Positions 27,201 to 39,698 of a stretch of 64,000 bases of DNA are shown here, in pieces. The position numbers were made by a program, and so were the translations under genes. Each line of letters begins with the position of its first letter. The first letter of the stretch is position 1. The notes below the pieces were generated by a model. That model was not told the DNA's origin, made no database searches, and was given only the letters and a program-made list of their open reading frames with translations. The DNA comes from Linyphia triangularis (taxonomy: Eukaryota > Arthropoda > Arachnida > Araneae > Linyphiidae): positions 37,683,348-37,747,347 of the forward strand of contig OZ021721.1 in assembly GCA_963978545.1 (NCBI GenBank), read 5' to 3'.

Positions 27201-27905
27201 TTTTCTTTTTCCGCACAAGCAGCAGGAACCTTGTCGGGCTATAGTGCCTAGGTCGGGCTATTGTTGAGGTTATAACCGGTTTTGAGGGTATAGACAAAGA
27301 ATCCTAGGTTTTCTGTATAGCTGTTCTGTTTAATTTTTTTTTAATAATGTTGAAACCTATTTAATATTAATACAATTTATTATTTTTTTATTATAAATGA
27401 AAGTATTTATGAGTAGAAATAGAACAAAAAAGTAAAATAAAAACAAAATTTTAAATGAGAGAGTCTGACAATTTAATAAAAAAAGTTATCCATGGTATAA
27501 TGATCTCCCCTATACATCAGAACTACAGTACCCCTGAAACTCATTAAAATGTATCAATTTCAAGAGACGTTTATTTGGAATTTAATTTAATAGCGAATTC
27601 TGGATTGTGATTCACTAAAGTTAATTTTTTAAATATAAAATGTAATAGTGTAATAATAAATGGTAATAGTTTTTTTTTAATTATAAATAGCTCTATATAA
27701 AAAGATTATTTCTATTGTAATTATGTCATTATGTAGAGAAATTATGGTAAACATAAAAATAAAAACATCATATAATTTCACAAGGGACCAACAAAATTGT
27801 TTACATTTTCAGTCATCAGAACGTTTTGCTGTTCTTTTTCATTAAACATATGGCAATAAATCTTGGACGAAAAAAGGTAATCCTTCAAATAGTTACACTC
27901 TACAA
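24270..27905. other. No gene recognised upstream of SERAC1 exons
   Basis: AT-rich sequence. A 72-codon frame at 25,720-25,938 (start KNLFVDKYVAKLTKFSRFVQ) is hydrophobic and has a gtaagt inside, so I tested it as a SERAC1 first exon; the phase does not fit exon A. No other coding signal. Confidence 0.45.
24650..24699. repeat. Imperfect 21-bp hairpin
   Basis: catttatatccaacgacgcat and atgcgttggggtttataaatg are near inverse complements separated by seven bases. The function is unknown. Confidence 0.55.
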
Positions 27906-28765
27906 CAGCATCAGCCACTAGGCAGCCCGCGACAGCTTTTTCTCCGGCCCGCCGGCAGTACAGAAGAACAAAAATCAAATTTTGCGGAAATAATTTTAAC
28001 TTGTCTACAATAGTACGTGTTTACTACCAAAAACCGCGTTTTCCATTAAGTGGCCCACGTCAGTTAGTCTGAAAAATCCCTTTTTTTTCTGTGGCTGCCA
28101 AAAAAATAAAAGAAGCCATTATTTGAATTATTACCACTGAAGCATTCCTTTGCATTGCTTAGTTTTGTACTTATGATAACCTACTGATTCGTGAGTGGAA
28201 CAATTCGATTTCAGCTTTTCTGTATGTGATGGGTAGGAATTGGGTGTTTTAATGCAAGCCTCTTTTGTTTTAACGTGAAAAGAAGTATCGAGATCTCTAT
28301 GACTCCAGTGCAATAATGGCGTTGAAGCCTAGTTTTAAACGCAAAGTAGATAGTGAAAAGCAGACCGGCCGTCATGGTCTCGCAATTAACATCGACTAAA
28401 AGATTTAGGAGGTATGGTTTAAATATCTTTACTGATTATGAGTTTATGTCATCACATTGTAACATCGTCACAAAATATTAACTTTTTTTATGACTTTGAT
28501 TTACAATGTAAAGAATTTTTTTTTAATTATTTGAAACAAGAATCAAATATCAATTGTTATTTTATTAATATAAAAAAGTTAAATTATTGTTTCAGTTTTC
28601 AAAATTGTTTTATATTGTTGAATTTTAGTAATTATCACATTTCTAACATTGAACATATGTAGTAAAGCAATATATTTATTGGCGTATTTGGAATAAATCT
28701 GCGGCCCGCGGAAAATTCCAACATAAGTCATGCGGCCCGTCTCTAAAAGTTAGTGGCGAACGCTG
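27906..28765. mobile_element. hAT element, 860 bp, perfect 8-bp target duplication
   Basis: The right end (inverse complement CAGCGTTCGCCACTAACTTT) and the left end CAGCATCAGCCACTAGGCAG are related and both lead into GCCCGC-rich sequence. Identical ctctacaa flanks lie at 27,898-27,905 and 28,766-28,773. The interior shows no clear transposase. Its right end matches the left end of the element at 45,306-45,993, so both belong to one family. Confidence 0.85.
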
Positions 28766-29099
28766 CTCTACAAGCATATTTTAGGACATTGTCATCTCTA
28801 AAATCATAAAAAAAATATCTTAAAAGATACAATCATGTTTACTATTTCGTTCTATTCAGATTGAAATGAAATTTCAATTTAATAGATATCGAGGCTGGCT
28901 GTTACAATGCTAATAAATCGTCTAAGTTCGCTTAAAAAAATATTTTATTAATGAATTATTCTCAATCAAACGGATAACTCTAAATCTTTATAAGACATTT
29001 TAATATTCCTTCTGAACAGTTCCCAAACAAATTCAGTTACAACAAACTTATTTTATAAAATTTGTTGAAATAACAAAAAAAATATTTTTAAACCTAAAT

Positions 29100-29860
29100 A
29101 ATGAACCTTGAAGATCCAGCTATAATTGAAGCTCAATGGGACAGTTTACAAAAAAAGCATGTCACATATTTACACAGTGTGCAAATCAAGGTGGATTTAA
29201 GATTCGTATAAGTTCCCAACGAGATTCGCATTTTAGTAGATTCGAAAAAACAACTTATGGACACAAAACGTGATTATTATGAAGTTAACTTCTTTGTTTT
29301 TTGTTGATTTTAAAACCCTCTTATTTACAATATTCAGTGGAACTATATTCAATCAACTGTATACAAACAATATCAAAAGCGCAACTTCAGTCAGGCTAAA
29401 GTTAGTATTTCTAACCATTGTCATTTTATCTCTCGATTATTCCCTTTTATTTGATTATTTTCTTCCCTCATGGACAATAGTTAGTTTAATTGTTCCCTGT
29501 TTCATTCTAATACGTGATGCAAACCCCCTTTTTTTTTTTACCCTTCAAAATGCAGAGTTTATAAATGGGAATATCCCTTCTTTGTACGCAGTTGAGTTTT
29601 CAGGTTATCGAATCGATAAATGGTTTACGGTGTACATGAAACTTTTCGGGACTCCAGCAAGTTATTTTTGTTGTTAGTTATTTTGACTTTCTGACTAACT
29701 TGCTGCAGGAATAGTGTTACAATAGAGATCAAATATGCTCAACAATTTGGTATTGAACAGCAACAGTGCGTTCAGACTGTGCAAGGCAAAAGTCAGCCTG
29801 TGAAAGTACAAGTAGTCACCAGAAATAATGTTGTTAGTATTTTTACTATAATAGTTTTTG
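29100..29860 (+). other. Unrecognised coding-like patch with frame breaks
   Basis: Three adjacent stretches look coding-like in composition: a 43-codon frame from an ATG at 29,101 (NLEDPAIIEAQWDSLQKKH), a following frame with VPNEIRILVDSKKQLMDTKR, and IQWNYIQSTVYKQYQKRNFS in the same phase as the second. A 135-codon hydrophobic frame overlaps them (29,270-29,677). Another stretch near 29,708-29,850 reads SVTIEIKYAQQFGIEQQQCV after a possible acceptor ctgcag. I do not recognise any of it. It could be a decayed transposon or virus-derived gene, or a chance cluster. Confidence 0.3.
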
Positions 29861-32665
29861 GAAAGACAAGGAATTTTTAGGTCAATTAATTTTTCTTACC
29901 TCACAAATCTGAAGATCGATGCAAGAACTTTTTTGTATTGTTTTGCCGCTGAGAGCCATTAAAAAATGCCAATTTAAAATGTTAGGATATTGAAATATAT
30001 CAACCAAAATACATCTATCCATTTTTCTAAAAACTCAAAAGATAATTTTGTTACCCAGGAAAAAAAATCCTTAAAAACTGCTTTGACACCACAATTCCGT
30101 CATTATTTTGTTTTTTAAATTGAATGCTGTAACTTTCTTTATCAGCTTCAGGTATGGGTGCTTTTTTTTTTTTTTTTTTTTTTTCAATTTTCTTCAATTC
30201 TTGGTGTTACGCTGATAGAAATTTTCAAAAAAGGTGGACTTTTTTTATTGAATTCTTTTCTCATATTATTTCGAATAATAATTAAAAACATCCTTGACTG
30301 TAGGAAGCTGTTTTCTGCAAAATTGCAGGCTCTCCTTATACTTTACAGAATGTATCTCTTCTTGTTTCCATGTTAAAAATAAATTCTAATTAAATATGAA
30401 TAGGTTACATAACTTTGAAATCAAAACAGTATTTTCCTTCACTGAAACAGTATAAAAGGGCAACTTAAATTGGCTTTGATTTATACAATGTGACCTTGAA
30501 TCAAGAATTGAAATATTCTGTTCATTTGATGGGAGAATAAATTGTGCATAAACTATTTTTTGAAAAGGGGTAGATAAAAAATAGTAAAATGCATTTGGAA
30601 GTGAATAATATATTTTATAAAGGATCTTATTTGATACTTTTTATTAATGGAGGGGATTTTTTTATTGATGGGTAGCATTGGTAGAACTATGCTATTCCTG
30701 AAATTGTGTCTTAAATTATTTTTTGTGGTGTATTATGAAACTCTGTAGCTATCTGAAGATAGCATTAAAATTTCCTGATTATTTTTTTACATAATAAATA
30801 ACTTAATTTCAATCATTTAAATGTGCAACATAATTTCCTAGGGAAAAAAATTTCCAAATTAATTTTTTCACAAAAATTTCCAAAATGCGCAAAATTGCTA
30901 ATTTATAAGTGCCGGTGGGCAATTGAAGATATTGACCAAAAGTTTTCAAATTTTGCATTCCTTATTTTTATCCCAAATAAAAAGTTTTTAGATGTATTAC
31001 TAAAGAAATTTCAGAAAAAGCGTTTTTTGACCTGGCCTACTCTGCATACGTGCAGTGTTATCGTGTATGACTTAATATATTTTGTAAGTATGTATATAAA
31101 ATGAATAATTTTTTTTTTAGGTTTGATTTCTATTTGGTCTATCAATATCTGATATAATGTGGAGAAAACTTATTTGGTCCAGTGCTACTTTTGTGGGGTA
31201 AATTATTGTTAATGAATTAAAATCTATAGCCAATTTAAATTTATAATATCTGAATTGTTAAAATATCACTTTATGGTTTAAATTCTCACATACAATTATT
31301 ATGATTTCATAACAATTTGTCATAATTAAAGAGCCTTGCTTTTATTCATTTCTAAATATTGTTTTTGCATTAAATTATTGTTTTATTATCTAACAATATT
31401 TACAAACTGTATTTGAAGACTAACTTTATTTTGAGTTTTAAAATTGATATTTTATTTAGTCTATGAAAAATATGGTAAATGATAAATATATTTTTTTTAA
31501 ATTGTTGACTTTTACGATTCAGCAACATTCACTTTAAGATCACCAAAAAATTAATAAAATACTATTTTCTATGACAGTTTTAAATAAGATTTAATTGTTT
31601 TAAAAGATATCCTTCTAGATTTTTACCTCGCTTCTGTTTTAAGAATTCATAATTTAGTTATAAAACTTTGAGTTAACTACTCTTTTATTAACTTGACACG
31701 AACTAGTTAACAAATTACAGAATTTGTCTCGATAAAAGTCATTCTAATAAAGTTGTTTTGATAGTTAATTCATTGGGTTTAAATTAGTTAACTAAAATTT
31801 GATCACTTGGTCTCAGGAAGTATGAAAGTACATAAAGCACAATTTCTTAATGTGAATCAATATAATATACTCAATTTCTTATAAAATTGTAATTTATAGC
31901 CACATTTTAATCAGAATCTTTTGTTTGCTGAAATCAAACTCAGTTTGTGCAGAATTTTGTAATATTGAATAGAAAATCATTTTTTTTTATCAGTTTCCTA
32001 TTCCTAGCTATTTATGAAACATTTTGTATCTTAACTACCATATATTAAGAAATAAAGCATGTTGCAAGTTTTTAAGACTGATCAAGGATGAGTTTTAAAA
32101 AAATCCAAACATCCAAATTCATTAAATTAATGTGTTTCTTGCAAAAGTGATTTAAAAATGAAACAAATCCCATTCAGTATTTTATCAATGTTTAGTTTAT
32201 GTTTTTCAGAATTTAGAATAGAGCTGCAAAGCACCTTAAGTGCCTTTTGCAATGAAAGGTGGAACCTGCATTTGTGTTTTCGAGGGTAGAAAACAAGTTT
32301 TTGAAATTTTGTAATTGTTAATGAATTTGTCTTGTTTGAAAAAAAACATTTTTGCATCTTGATATCTTTATCCCAAATAAATTTAAGTCAAATGTAAATA
32401 ATTTTATTCAGCAGATTTGCTGATTCTTTTAAAATCTCATTTAGCTATTTGTTTAAAATTATTTTGAATAAAACAGTTTTGTTACTTAATTGATTGTTAC
32501 TGTTTAAGTTTCAGAAAACTGATTATTGAATTTTTTAAATTGTAACTGTAAATGTCGAACATAAAAATGAAATCAAGGATTTCAACAAGGTTACTTTTTA
32601 TAAAAGGTAAATACATAAGTAATACTTCAAGGACTTGGTGTAAAATTTAGCTTTATCATTTAAAT
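29861..32665. other. No feature recognised
   Basis: AT-rich sequence with a T-run near 30,162; frames at 30,158 and 30,823 have low-complexity or unrecognised content. The SERAC1 promoter and 5' exon(s) may lie here or further upstream, but could not be located. Confidence 0.45.
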
Positions 32666-33573
32666 ACAGGGTGGTTAAAATTAAACTAACTGTATTCAGC
32701 AGCTCATAACTTTGGTTCTACTGAACGGATCAGAATGAAACTTCAAACATAAATTATGTAGATCATGTGGTCAAGGTTCCCTGAAAAAAGAAAAGAAGAA
32801 AAAAATTGCCAACAGGTGTTGCTGTAACAAAATAAAAAGAAATATAATGGTTCAAAAATCAAAAGAATAACAATATTTTATTTATTTACACGCCTGTGTG
32901 CTCTCCATCATTTCTACTAAAATGACTGAACTCATTTATACTGAATATGTTGAAAGCTTGCCGTTACGTTATCAACGGCCACACACAATATGGAATGAGG
33001 GAGACATGGCGGACGATGCTGGTTGTCAAATCCACTTCATTAATTAAACCACGGCCAGAAGTCACATGGGTTCAAATCTGGTGATCTTGCCAACCAGGTA
33101 ATTGGAAAAGAACCCGAGATGACACACTCATCAAGGAAGTTAATTTGAATCGGATTCATCACACGTCTTGCCAGTTGCTCCATGCCATTAACTGCATTCA
33201 CTGACATGAGTTCTCTCCTTAAGTTTTTCATCCGTCGATAAGCACTGAGTGCTGCTGAAGCATTGCTCTCATTCTGATAAATGAGTTTCATAATTAATGC
33301 GCGTTCTTTCTTGTTCAGCGGCATGTTCACTGCGAGCAAATTATTTCTTAGAACCATACCTATTGCTTTTGAAGCGAAATTACATGAATTACTCATTTGC
33401 ATATGTTTTTTGCAGTACAACACCATCTTTTGGCACCATTTAAAAGAATTTATTTTTCTGATAGAAACCTCAGCTTCATGATCTAAATAACATATATTTA
33501 AAGTTTCATTCAGATCTATTCACTAGAACTGGAGCTTTGAGGCTCTGTCAGTTTAATTTTAACCTCCCTTTGC
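32666..33573 (-). mobile_element. Internally deleted mariner-like element (DUF4817 type)
   Basis: The ends are inverse complements: cagggtggttaaaattaaac on the left and gtttaattttaacctccctt on the right. Similarity continues inward, with gatcagaatgaaact on the left against agtttcattcagatc on the right. The element is about 0.9 kb and encloses a minus-strand transposase remnant, annotated below. Confidence 0.78.
33040..33426 (-). pseudogene. Mariner-like transposase remnant (N- and C-terminal pieces fused)
   Basis: The 128-codon frame contains NKKERALIMKLIYQNESNAS then AALSAYRRM, matching the DUF4817 helix-turn-helix N-terminus of arthropod mariner-like proteins. It ends WLARSPDLNPCDFWPWF, matching the conserved SPDLNPCDFW..G block near the third catalytic acid of this transposase group. 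The central catalytic region between them is missing. The ends of the enclosing element are intact enough to be recognised, so it could be mobilised only in trans, if at all. Confidence 0.75.
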
Positions 33574-34201
33574 TAACAGTTTAACTTTAACTAACATAAC
33601 TTTAAATAATTTTTCAATCACAGCAATTTTTCCTTGCTATTTGCTACTCATAAAATAATGTTTCCCAGCCAAAGTAAAAAGATTGTGAAGGAATACTGTG
33701 CCCTAGTGTAGATACTTAATTACTTTGCTTGCAGTGCTGTAGTTGTTTAAATGTAGGGTTGTTGTAAAGGTCTTTTTTTTTTTTAACATAACTGGTGAAA
33801 TTTCTAAAGTTTAATCGAATGGAAAAGACTGCATATTGCTGTAAAAGATTCAATAGCTTGAATTTTCAGGGGTATCTGGTAAGAAAAATGCTGATCCACC
33901 TACAATATTTAATAACATGCAGCCAATAGCTGTTTGAATTAGTTTTGCACATTTTTGAAATCTTATTTTACAAAAATTCAATAAATAAAAAGGAAAAAAC
34001 AATATTATTTTGCATATCCGGGCTCTAGAAAAGTGAGGGGACCAAGGATCCCCTCTCCTTTCCCTCACTAGCTTCCATGGCTATCAAGTATAGTTTACTC
34101 TGTATCTTCATCCGTAAAATATGGCTAAATAACATTTGTTCTGTTTTAATCTCTTGTACTTAGTATACCAACCCCAGTACCTTCATAATTGATGTTACTT
34201 G

Positions 34202-34238
<37 letters not shown>

Positions 34239-34325
34239 ACTCTACAACTTCATGCAGAAAATTCTTTCAGATTATACTACTGTAAATAAAATAATCTTGT
34301 GATTGCATTTTATCTTTTTCTATAG

Positions 34326-34441
34326 AGGCTCTTTTTTAATATGGACAAATAATGGTATAATTGTGCATCTTCAATCTCCTAATGAAACTAAGGAACCATT
34401 TGAAAATGATACTTCTCATATACTGCTGCCTAATCATACAG
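34326..34441 (+). CDS. SERAC1: SERAC1 homologue, exon A (first exon found; gene 5' end missing)
   Basis: This exon encodes about 38 residues beginning GSFLIWTNNGIIVHL and ending in an acidic, polar stretch. It sits where vertebrate SERAC1 has its N-terminal hydrophobic segment and following linker. The acceptor is tctatag, and the donor after the first base of a codon is gtattt. The exon starts on the third base of a codon and ends one base into the next, which joins exactly to the following exon to give Asp. No initiator methionine with a targeting sequence was found upstream, so at least one 5' exon is missing from this annotation. This is the least conserved exon, and its assignment rests on phase and spacing more than on similarity. 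Confidence 0.6.
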
Positions 34442-35253
34442 GTATTTGGTTTTCTGTCAAGTATTTTTCCCTTTATAAAACCTGTTAATTTTCCGAGTCT
34501 CTTTCATTTATTAATAAATTCCTTTTATAATTTATTGGTTGAAGTTACACTCAGCAGTAAAAGTTATTTCATGCTGTTTGGCTCAAAGTTTTTTTATTGA
34601 ATTTAAAAGTGTCCTGTTAGAGGTATTTTTATTAAACTAGAGATAGATAATACCATAATAGATCCTTCAACGATGATCACCACTAAACAAAGGTTTATCT
34701 CAATAGTTACCCCAAGTTAAATTTCTTTACTTTTCCACCCGGAAGTTGCAATAATTTCATTTGTCTGTTAGTATGAAATATTCTTCCTCTTCCCTGCTTT
34801 TGTTTTCACATAAAAGTTTTTCTTCATCCTTTTAAACACCTGACACATTAACAACACTTATGAGGTGTGCCCCTTTTTTATGTGTGAATTGTCCATCAGA
34901 ATTGTGCTCTAAAAGTGGATATTCCTTACATAAAAGAATTTTTTTTTTAAGTTTATAAGGAAGGAGCAAGTATGTGAAACTTAGCTACACTTTATGATTG
35001 TAGAAGAATGTAAGATAATGTGTGTTTTTTTAAAGTGAGCACCTTTACGGTTTACTTTGCATTGTAACCTTTCTAAATTAAATGGTTAAAAGTTATTCTA
35101 ATTATTGTAGCATGGAATATATTTTATTAAAATATAACACACTAAATATATCCACTAAACTAAAACATTTTTGCAAATAGCTGTTTTCAATTCTTTTGAA
35201 GTGTCCAAAATACAACTTTAAGAAAAAATTGAAATGTTTTATTGCATTTATAG

Positions 35254-35409
35254 ATGCAGCTTTTATTGAAGATGCTAGATCAAGTTGGTTTCCTTTCATA
35301 CAAAATAAAACTTCTAAATACTGGGATCTGTTGCAGTTAACTAAATCAAAAAAACAAAATGTGAGACACAAGGCCATTAAAAATCTTGCACAGCTGTCTA
35401 ATTTAGAAG
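35254..35409 (+). CDS. SERAC1: SERAC1 homologue, exon B (N-terminal helical region)
   Basis: The exon encodes about 51 residues including SSWFPFIQNKTSKYWDLLQL and KAIKNLAQLSNLEG. The pattern W-x-LL followed by basic residues and an R-x-x-A-x-x-x-L helix matches the SERAC1 segment just before the conserved IAQACD block. The acceptor is atttatag and the donor is gtatgt. It begins with the last two bases of a split Asp codon and ends one base into the next codon. A decayed partial copy of this exon and its downstream intron lies at 57794-58080. Confidence is high because the next exon continues the alignment without a gap. Confidence 0.8.
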
Positions 35410-37097
35410 GTATGTTATTGTAATTACATGCATTATTTTTTTGCCTCTAATAGTCATGTTTTATTTGCCTAACTCCACATAACAATGTTAATTTTTTATC
35501 TTCATTATTAGTTTATTCTTTTTGGCTATATTAAAAACACATTAATTTCTCAAATTAATAATAAAAATTAGTTTTGTATAAATTTAATTATGAAATACAT
35601 AGTTTTGTGCGTGCATGTATGTTTTAAATAAAACATGGTTTAGCACAACAAAAAATTACTTTATATGCAAAATTAAAGCATAACCTTTGCAGTTAATATT
35701 GTAAAAATTCTTGAGGCAGGTGGTTAAAAAGACACAAGTTTGGCATGGTGATTTAAAATGGTAGTGTGGATAGGAAAAGTAATCCGTATTAATAAAGTAA
35801 TTTATACTGAATTCTGTATTAAAAATGGTTGCAGTTTATTTTCCTTTATTGTAGAACGACTTAAACATAGTTGGCATATTATCATTTGTAAATAGAGTGC
35901 ATGTGTCTACATCATTAATCATAATTGTCTACATCAATTAATCAATCAAACTTCATCATTGTTATTAATGAATAAAACGGATTAGTAGTCAAGTAGTAAT
36001 AACATGAAACCTTGCAAATCACCAATCAGTGGCAGCAATTATTGCTAAAATCTTTTCACCAGAACAGCTTTTATCAGTTTAATGCTTCTTCATAAATAAT
36101 GTTTGAATAATTTAATTTTTTATTTTATAGTTAAGCGTATTTTAACTTTACAGTTAAAATGGAATAAAGATGTAGACATATAATTTTACCATTTATACAC
36201 TTTCAACCATCTGAGGAAAGTTAAAAGAAAAATGAATATCTTGCTGCAGTCAACACTTGCAATTTTGAACTCAAAGGGAAATGTATATTAATTCAAGTTA
36301 TTTGAATTCTTGTGCTAAAAGCTGTTTTAGTGCTTTATTTATCTTTTAGCTTTAATAGTAAATTACCATCATAAGTTTTTATGCAATAGCTTCTGTAACT
36401 TTTATGATTTTAACAAATTACAGTGTAACATTTTTAATTTTGTAAGGATAAATATAGGTAAAGCTAATGAAATGGATAATCTTAGAATACATTTTAGTAA
36501 CACAGGCACTAATCATTTACTTTGTACATTTTACCAGTTATGCTTTATTTGGAAATGAGTTAGCAAATTGTTTGTTTATTTGCAAACAAAAACTGAACTT
36601 AACTAATTACAACAAGTTTTCCTACATATTTTACAATTTTAAAATTAAAAATCCCCTTTTCAAAATGTTTAATATGTTTTATATATCCATGAACACTTTA
36701 ATAATACTTATGATTTGCTAACTAACTGGCTTAGGCTACTGTGACATGTTAGGATAAAATATTTTTAAATTAATTTACCATGCAATATAACAAATCTTTA
36801 TTTTATTAGCTGGTCTTTGTTTTACTTTTATTTTATTTTTTAAATTTTTATTCAATTGTACACTTAATTTTTTATTTTTTATGTATATACAATTTGGGGT
36901 AAAAAAAATCTTAAACCACTTTAAAGGCTACAATCTTTATGAAGAACATTATATAATATGTTTCATAAGTGTAATTAAACTTTGCAAGAGTGATTAAGAA
37001 ATTTGATGAGATAAATCAATTTTTAAAATTAACTGTTATTTTAACAAAACAAGTTGTAGTTAAGCTAATGGATTCTCTTTTTTTTATATAATTTTAG

Positions 37098-37216
37098 ATT
37101 GGCAATATAAAATGATTGCACAAGCTTGTGATTCACGTACTGCCGTTGGGCTTACAAGAATACCTGGGATAAATGTTTCTTTTTTTCTCTCCCCACCTAC
37201 CATTGATTTAAAAGAG
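37098..37216 (+). CDS. SERAC1: SERAC1 homologue, exon C (conserved IAQACD block)
   Basis: The exon reads DWQYKMIAQACDSRTAVGL, then TRIPGINVSFFLSPPTIDLKE. The YxxIAQACD...GLxR...FFLxPP pattern is a hallmark of SERAC1 proteins and was the main basis for naming the gene. The acceptor is ataattttag and the donor is gtatat. The exon opens with two bases completing a split Asp codon and ends in phase 0. It lies 1.7 kb downstream of exon B. Confidence 0.88.
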
Positions 37217-37899
37217 GTATATAGTTTTTACCACAAACAATTTAAAAGGAAAATTCTAATGGCTTGAAAATTGCAAAATTAAGATCTAACTACAGTTTCA
37301 GTACTTTCAAGATCTTTATCTTTTATTGCTGAAAGGTGTAAAAGAAAATAACAGGGCCTATATAAATCTGTAAAGAATTTAAAATGTCAACCATTAAACA
37401 ATAGATACTGTAACATCATCCTGTATATTAAGCGTGTCAATAAATTTCTAGCTCACCATTATGCATTAATAATAGATAAAAGCACAATAATTGATTATTC
37501 ACTTTTGAAAACTTTCAGAAATGGCAAAAACAAAAGATTTTGAACTTAGGTAAAAATGTATGTACAGGCCTTGTTTAAACCTGTACCATAACTATTATTT
37601 CAAAGGATAAACAGTGTTTGTGCAGAAGTAAAGAACAAGACTTCACTTTTATATTGATACCACTTTAGCCATAAAAATTTATATAAAACTATTATGCTTT
37701 TAGCCAACAATATTTCTTAATTATACCTTATGAAACAGATTTTGTAGTAGGAACTATTATTTGCTTTCAATTTGATAACTACCTCAACAAAATTATCCTT
37801 GATATGTTAATTACAATTTGTTTTATTAATATTGGTATTAAAAGTAATTTCATTAATGAATGAAAATAATGCTTTACTCTATGTACTTCACATTTATAG

Positions 37900-38019
37900 G
37901 TAAATCTAAAAGAAGATTTTTTTAAGCTGGTGATATCTATGCCAATATTAGATACAGATGTATGTCTTAAGCTTTTAGCAGATCGAGCAAAGTTTTTAGC
38001 TCACCAACTTTTAAAAGAA
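37900..38019 (+). CDS. SERAC1: SERAC1 homologue, exon D
   Basis: This phase 0-0 exon encodes 40 residues beginning VNLKEDFFKLVISMPILDTD and ending in a basic helix FLAHQLLKE. It corresponds to the SERAC1 stretch after the PP loop, where a short acidic linker leads into the LLxSLP.TELD-like helix. The acceptor is catttatag and the donor is gtaagg, a strong match to consensus. The following intron is 14.1 kb, the longest visible in the gene, and is filled with transposable elements. Confidence 0.82.
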
Positions 38020-38572
38020 GTAAGGAAAGATTATTTTGAATTTATAAATTGAATTATATTTGTTCCATTTTTAGCTTTTGTTTATCCTGATATTACCAAT
38101 TAGTTAGGCAGTAATTTTTTGTCTGTTATCTATAATGATATATATTTAGTTATAAAATTATTTTATCATTGAAAGGGTAATTGCATCTTAAGTGGCTATT
38201 CAATTATTTACTCTGTTTTAATGATTTTCATTTTCCCTCCGTAAGGCAGATTGCTCAATAGTTAACTAGCGCCTAGATGTACTTGTTTCTTACTGAACTT
38301 CACCCATTGAAGCAACACATTTTTTTTAGAAACAAAAATTTGATGTAGCTGGTTCAACAGGTTTAAAATGTTAGCATAAAGAAATTTGCTATAAGGAGAA
38401 AAATGAATAAAAAATTAATATTTCTAAGCTTTAATTGAAATAAATTTTAATTTCTTGTACATGAGATATAAGCATATTAAGTGTCTTCACTTTATAAATT
38501 AAGAAGAACAATTTTAGTCGGGTGGATTTAGAGGTCAATCAAGGGGTGTGTGGTTCTGACCAAGATTTTTTC

Positions 38573-39010
38573 CAGTGGCGGTGATAGTTTGCAAGTTGTG
38601 GGAGGGGTTATTAATTAGTACGATATTATCAGGCCTCAATGAAAGATAAAAAATCTAGGGTTCGACCACTCTCTTTTGGCCATAACAAGTCATCTCTAAA
38701 AATGAAATAAGAAATTAAATTATAAATATTTAATATTTGTATTAGGTTAAGAATATTTAAAAACCCATTAAAATTATCGCATGTAGATCTGGTGAAGTGT
38801 AAGAGTTCAACTCTTCTGAAAATGATTTTTTTTTTAAATTATCAGTGTTTTCAACATCATAAATAATTTAATTCCAAATAAAGTATTCTGCCATCATTTT
38901 CTACTGATCAAAGTGATAGAATTCCAACTAACATTATCACAAAAATTTTAAAATGAAAACTTAAAAAAAAAATATTTCAAGTTTTTGCAAATGATGTTTC
39001 TAGGGCAACA
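38573..39010. repeat. hAT-like repeat fragment related to 16,170-16,560
   Basis: It starts cagtggcggtgatagtttgc and then follows the same block order as the 16,170 repeat (tataaatatttaatattt, ttaggttaagaata, agagttcaac, gttttcaacat). A right terminus was not found. It lies in the 14.1-kb SERAC1 intron. Confidence 0.6.
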
Positions 39011-39516
39011 ATATATTTAAAGCATCATTGGATTGATTTCACTTAGAGCTATTATTTCATTTATAAGGAATACCTTGTGTAAAGCTAACTCTTATATAAA
39101 CTTGTTCCCCTTAAAGTCTGATATTTCTATTAGATTGCGAAAATTCTCTAAATAGGTGCAGTTTAATTATTTCTATCCTGTACTTTAAAAAATACAAATT
39201 TCGAGATTGGTTGAACAGAACTTTATATTTTCTCATATAAATACTATACAAGCAGGTAAAATAAAAATAATCACAATTAAGCTCATATAACCATAAGACT
39301 TGCTTTTTCATCACGAGTGGCATCTCATATCGGTTACGTATTGGGCCTTATATTAGACAAATCAATCTAACAGATATCATCATGTTTGAATGACACACAA
39401 AGACACATTTGAAGTCAGACTAAATATTTCGATAAAACATTTTAAAAGATTTCAAAATAATTGAAGTAAATCAATTGAAAGACATTGGTATTGCTCTTAA
39501 TATTTCAATCAATTAT

Positions 39517-39698
39517 CAGTGGCGGCCTGTGGTCGAAAATGTTAGTGCAGCCGGAAACATGTGTTATCCTGTTTATCAAATTTGTTTACACTCACCGTAG
39601 TAATTAGATCTTCATTTTAGAAAATTTCAAAATGTATCATTTTAGTTTTGAACTAATAAATTTAGATGCAGCACGACTGTAGTGCAGAGCCGCCACTG
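39517..39698. mobile_element. hAT MITE, 182 bp, perfect 8-bp target duplication
   Basis: The ends cagtggcggc and gccgccactg are inverse complements, flanked on both sides by tcaattat (39,509-39,516 and 39,699-39,706). They resemble the ends of the 15,239-19,189 element, which may be from the same family. It has no coding potential and lies in a SERAC1 intron. Confidence 0.9.

Noticed and set aside
29270..29677. 135-codon membrane-like frame as a gene
   Set aside because: Hydrophobic composition is expected from T-rich DNA, and competing frames look more protein-like; kept only as part of the uncertain patch.
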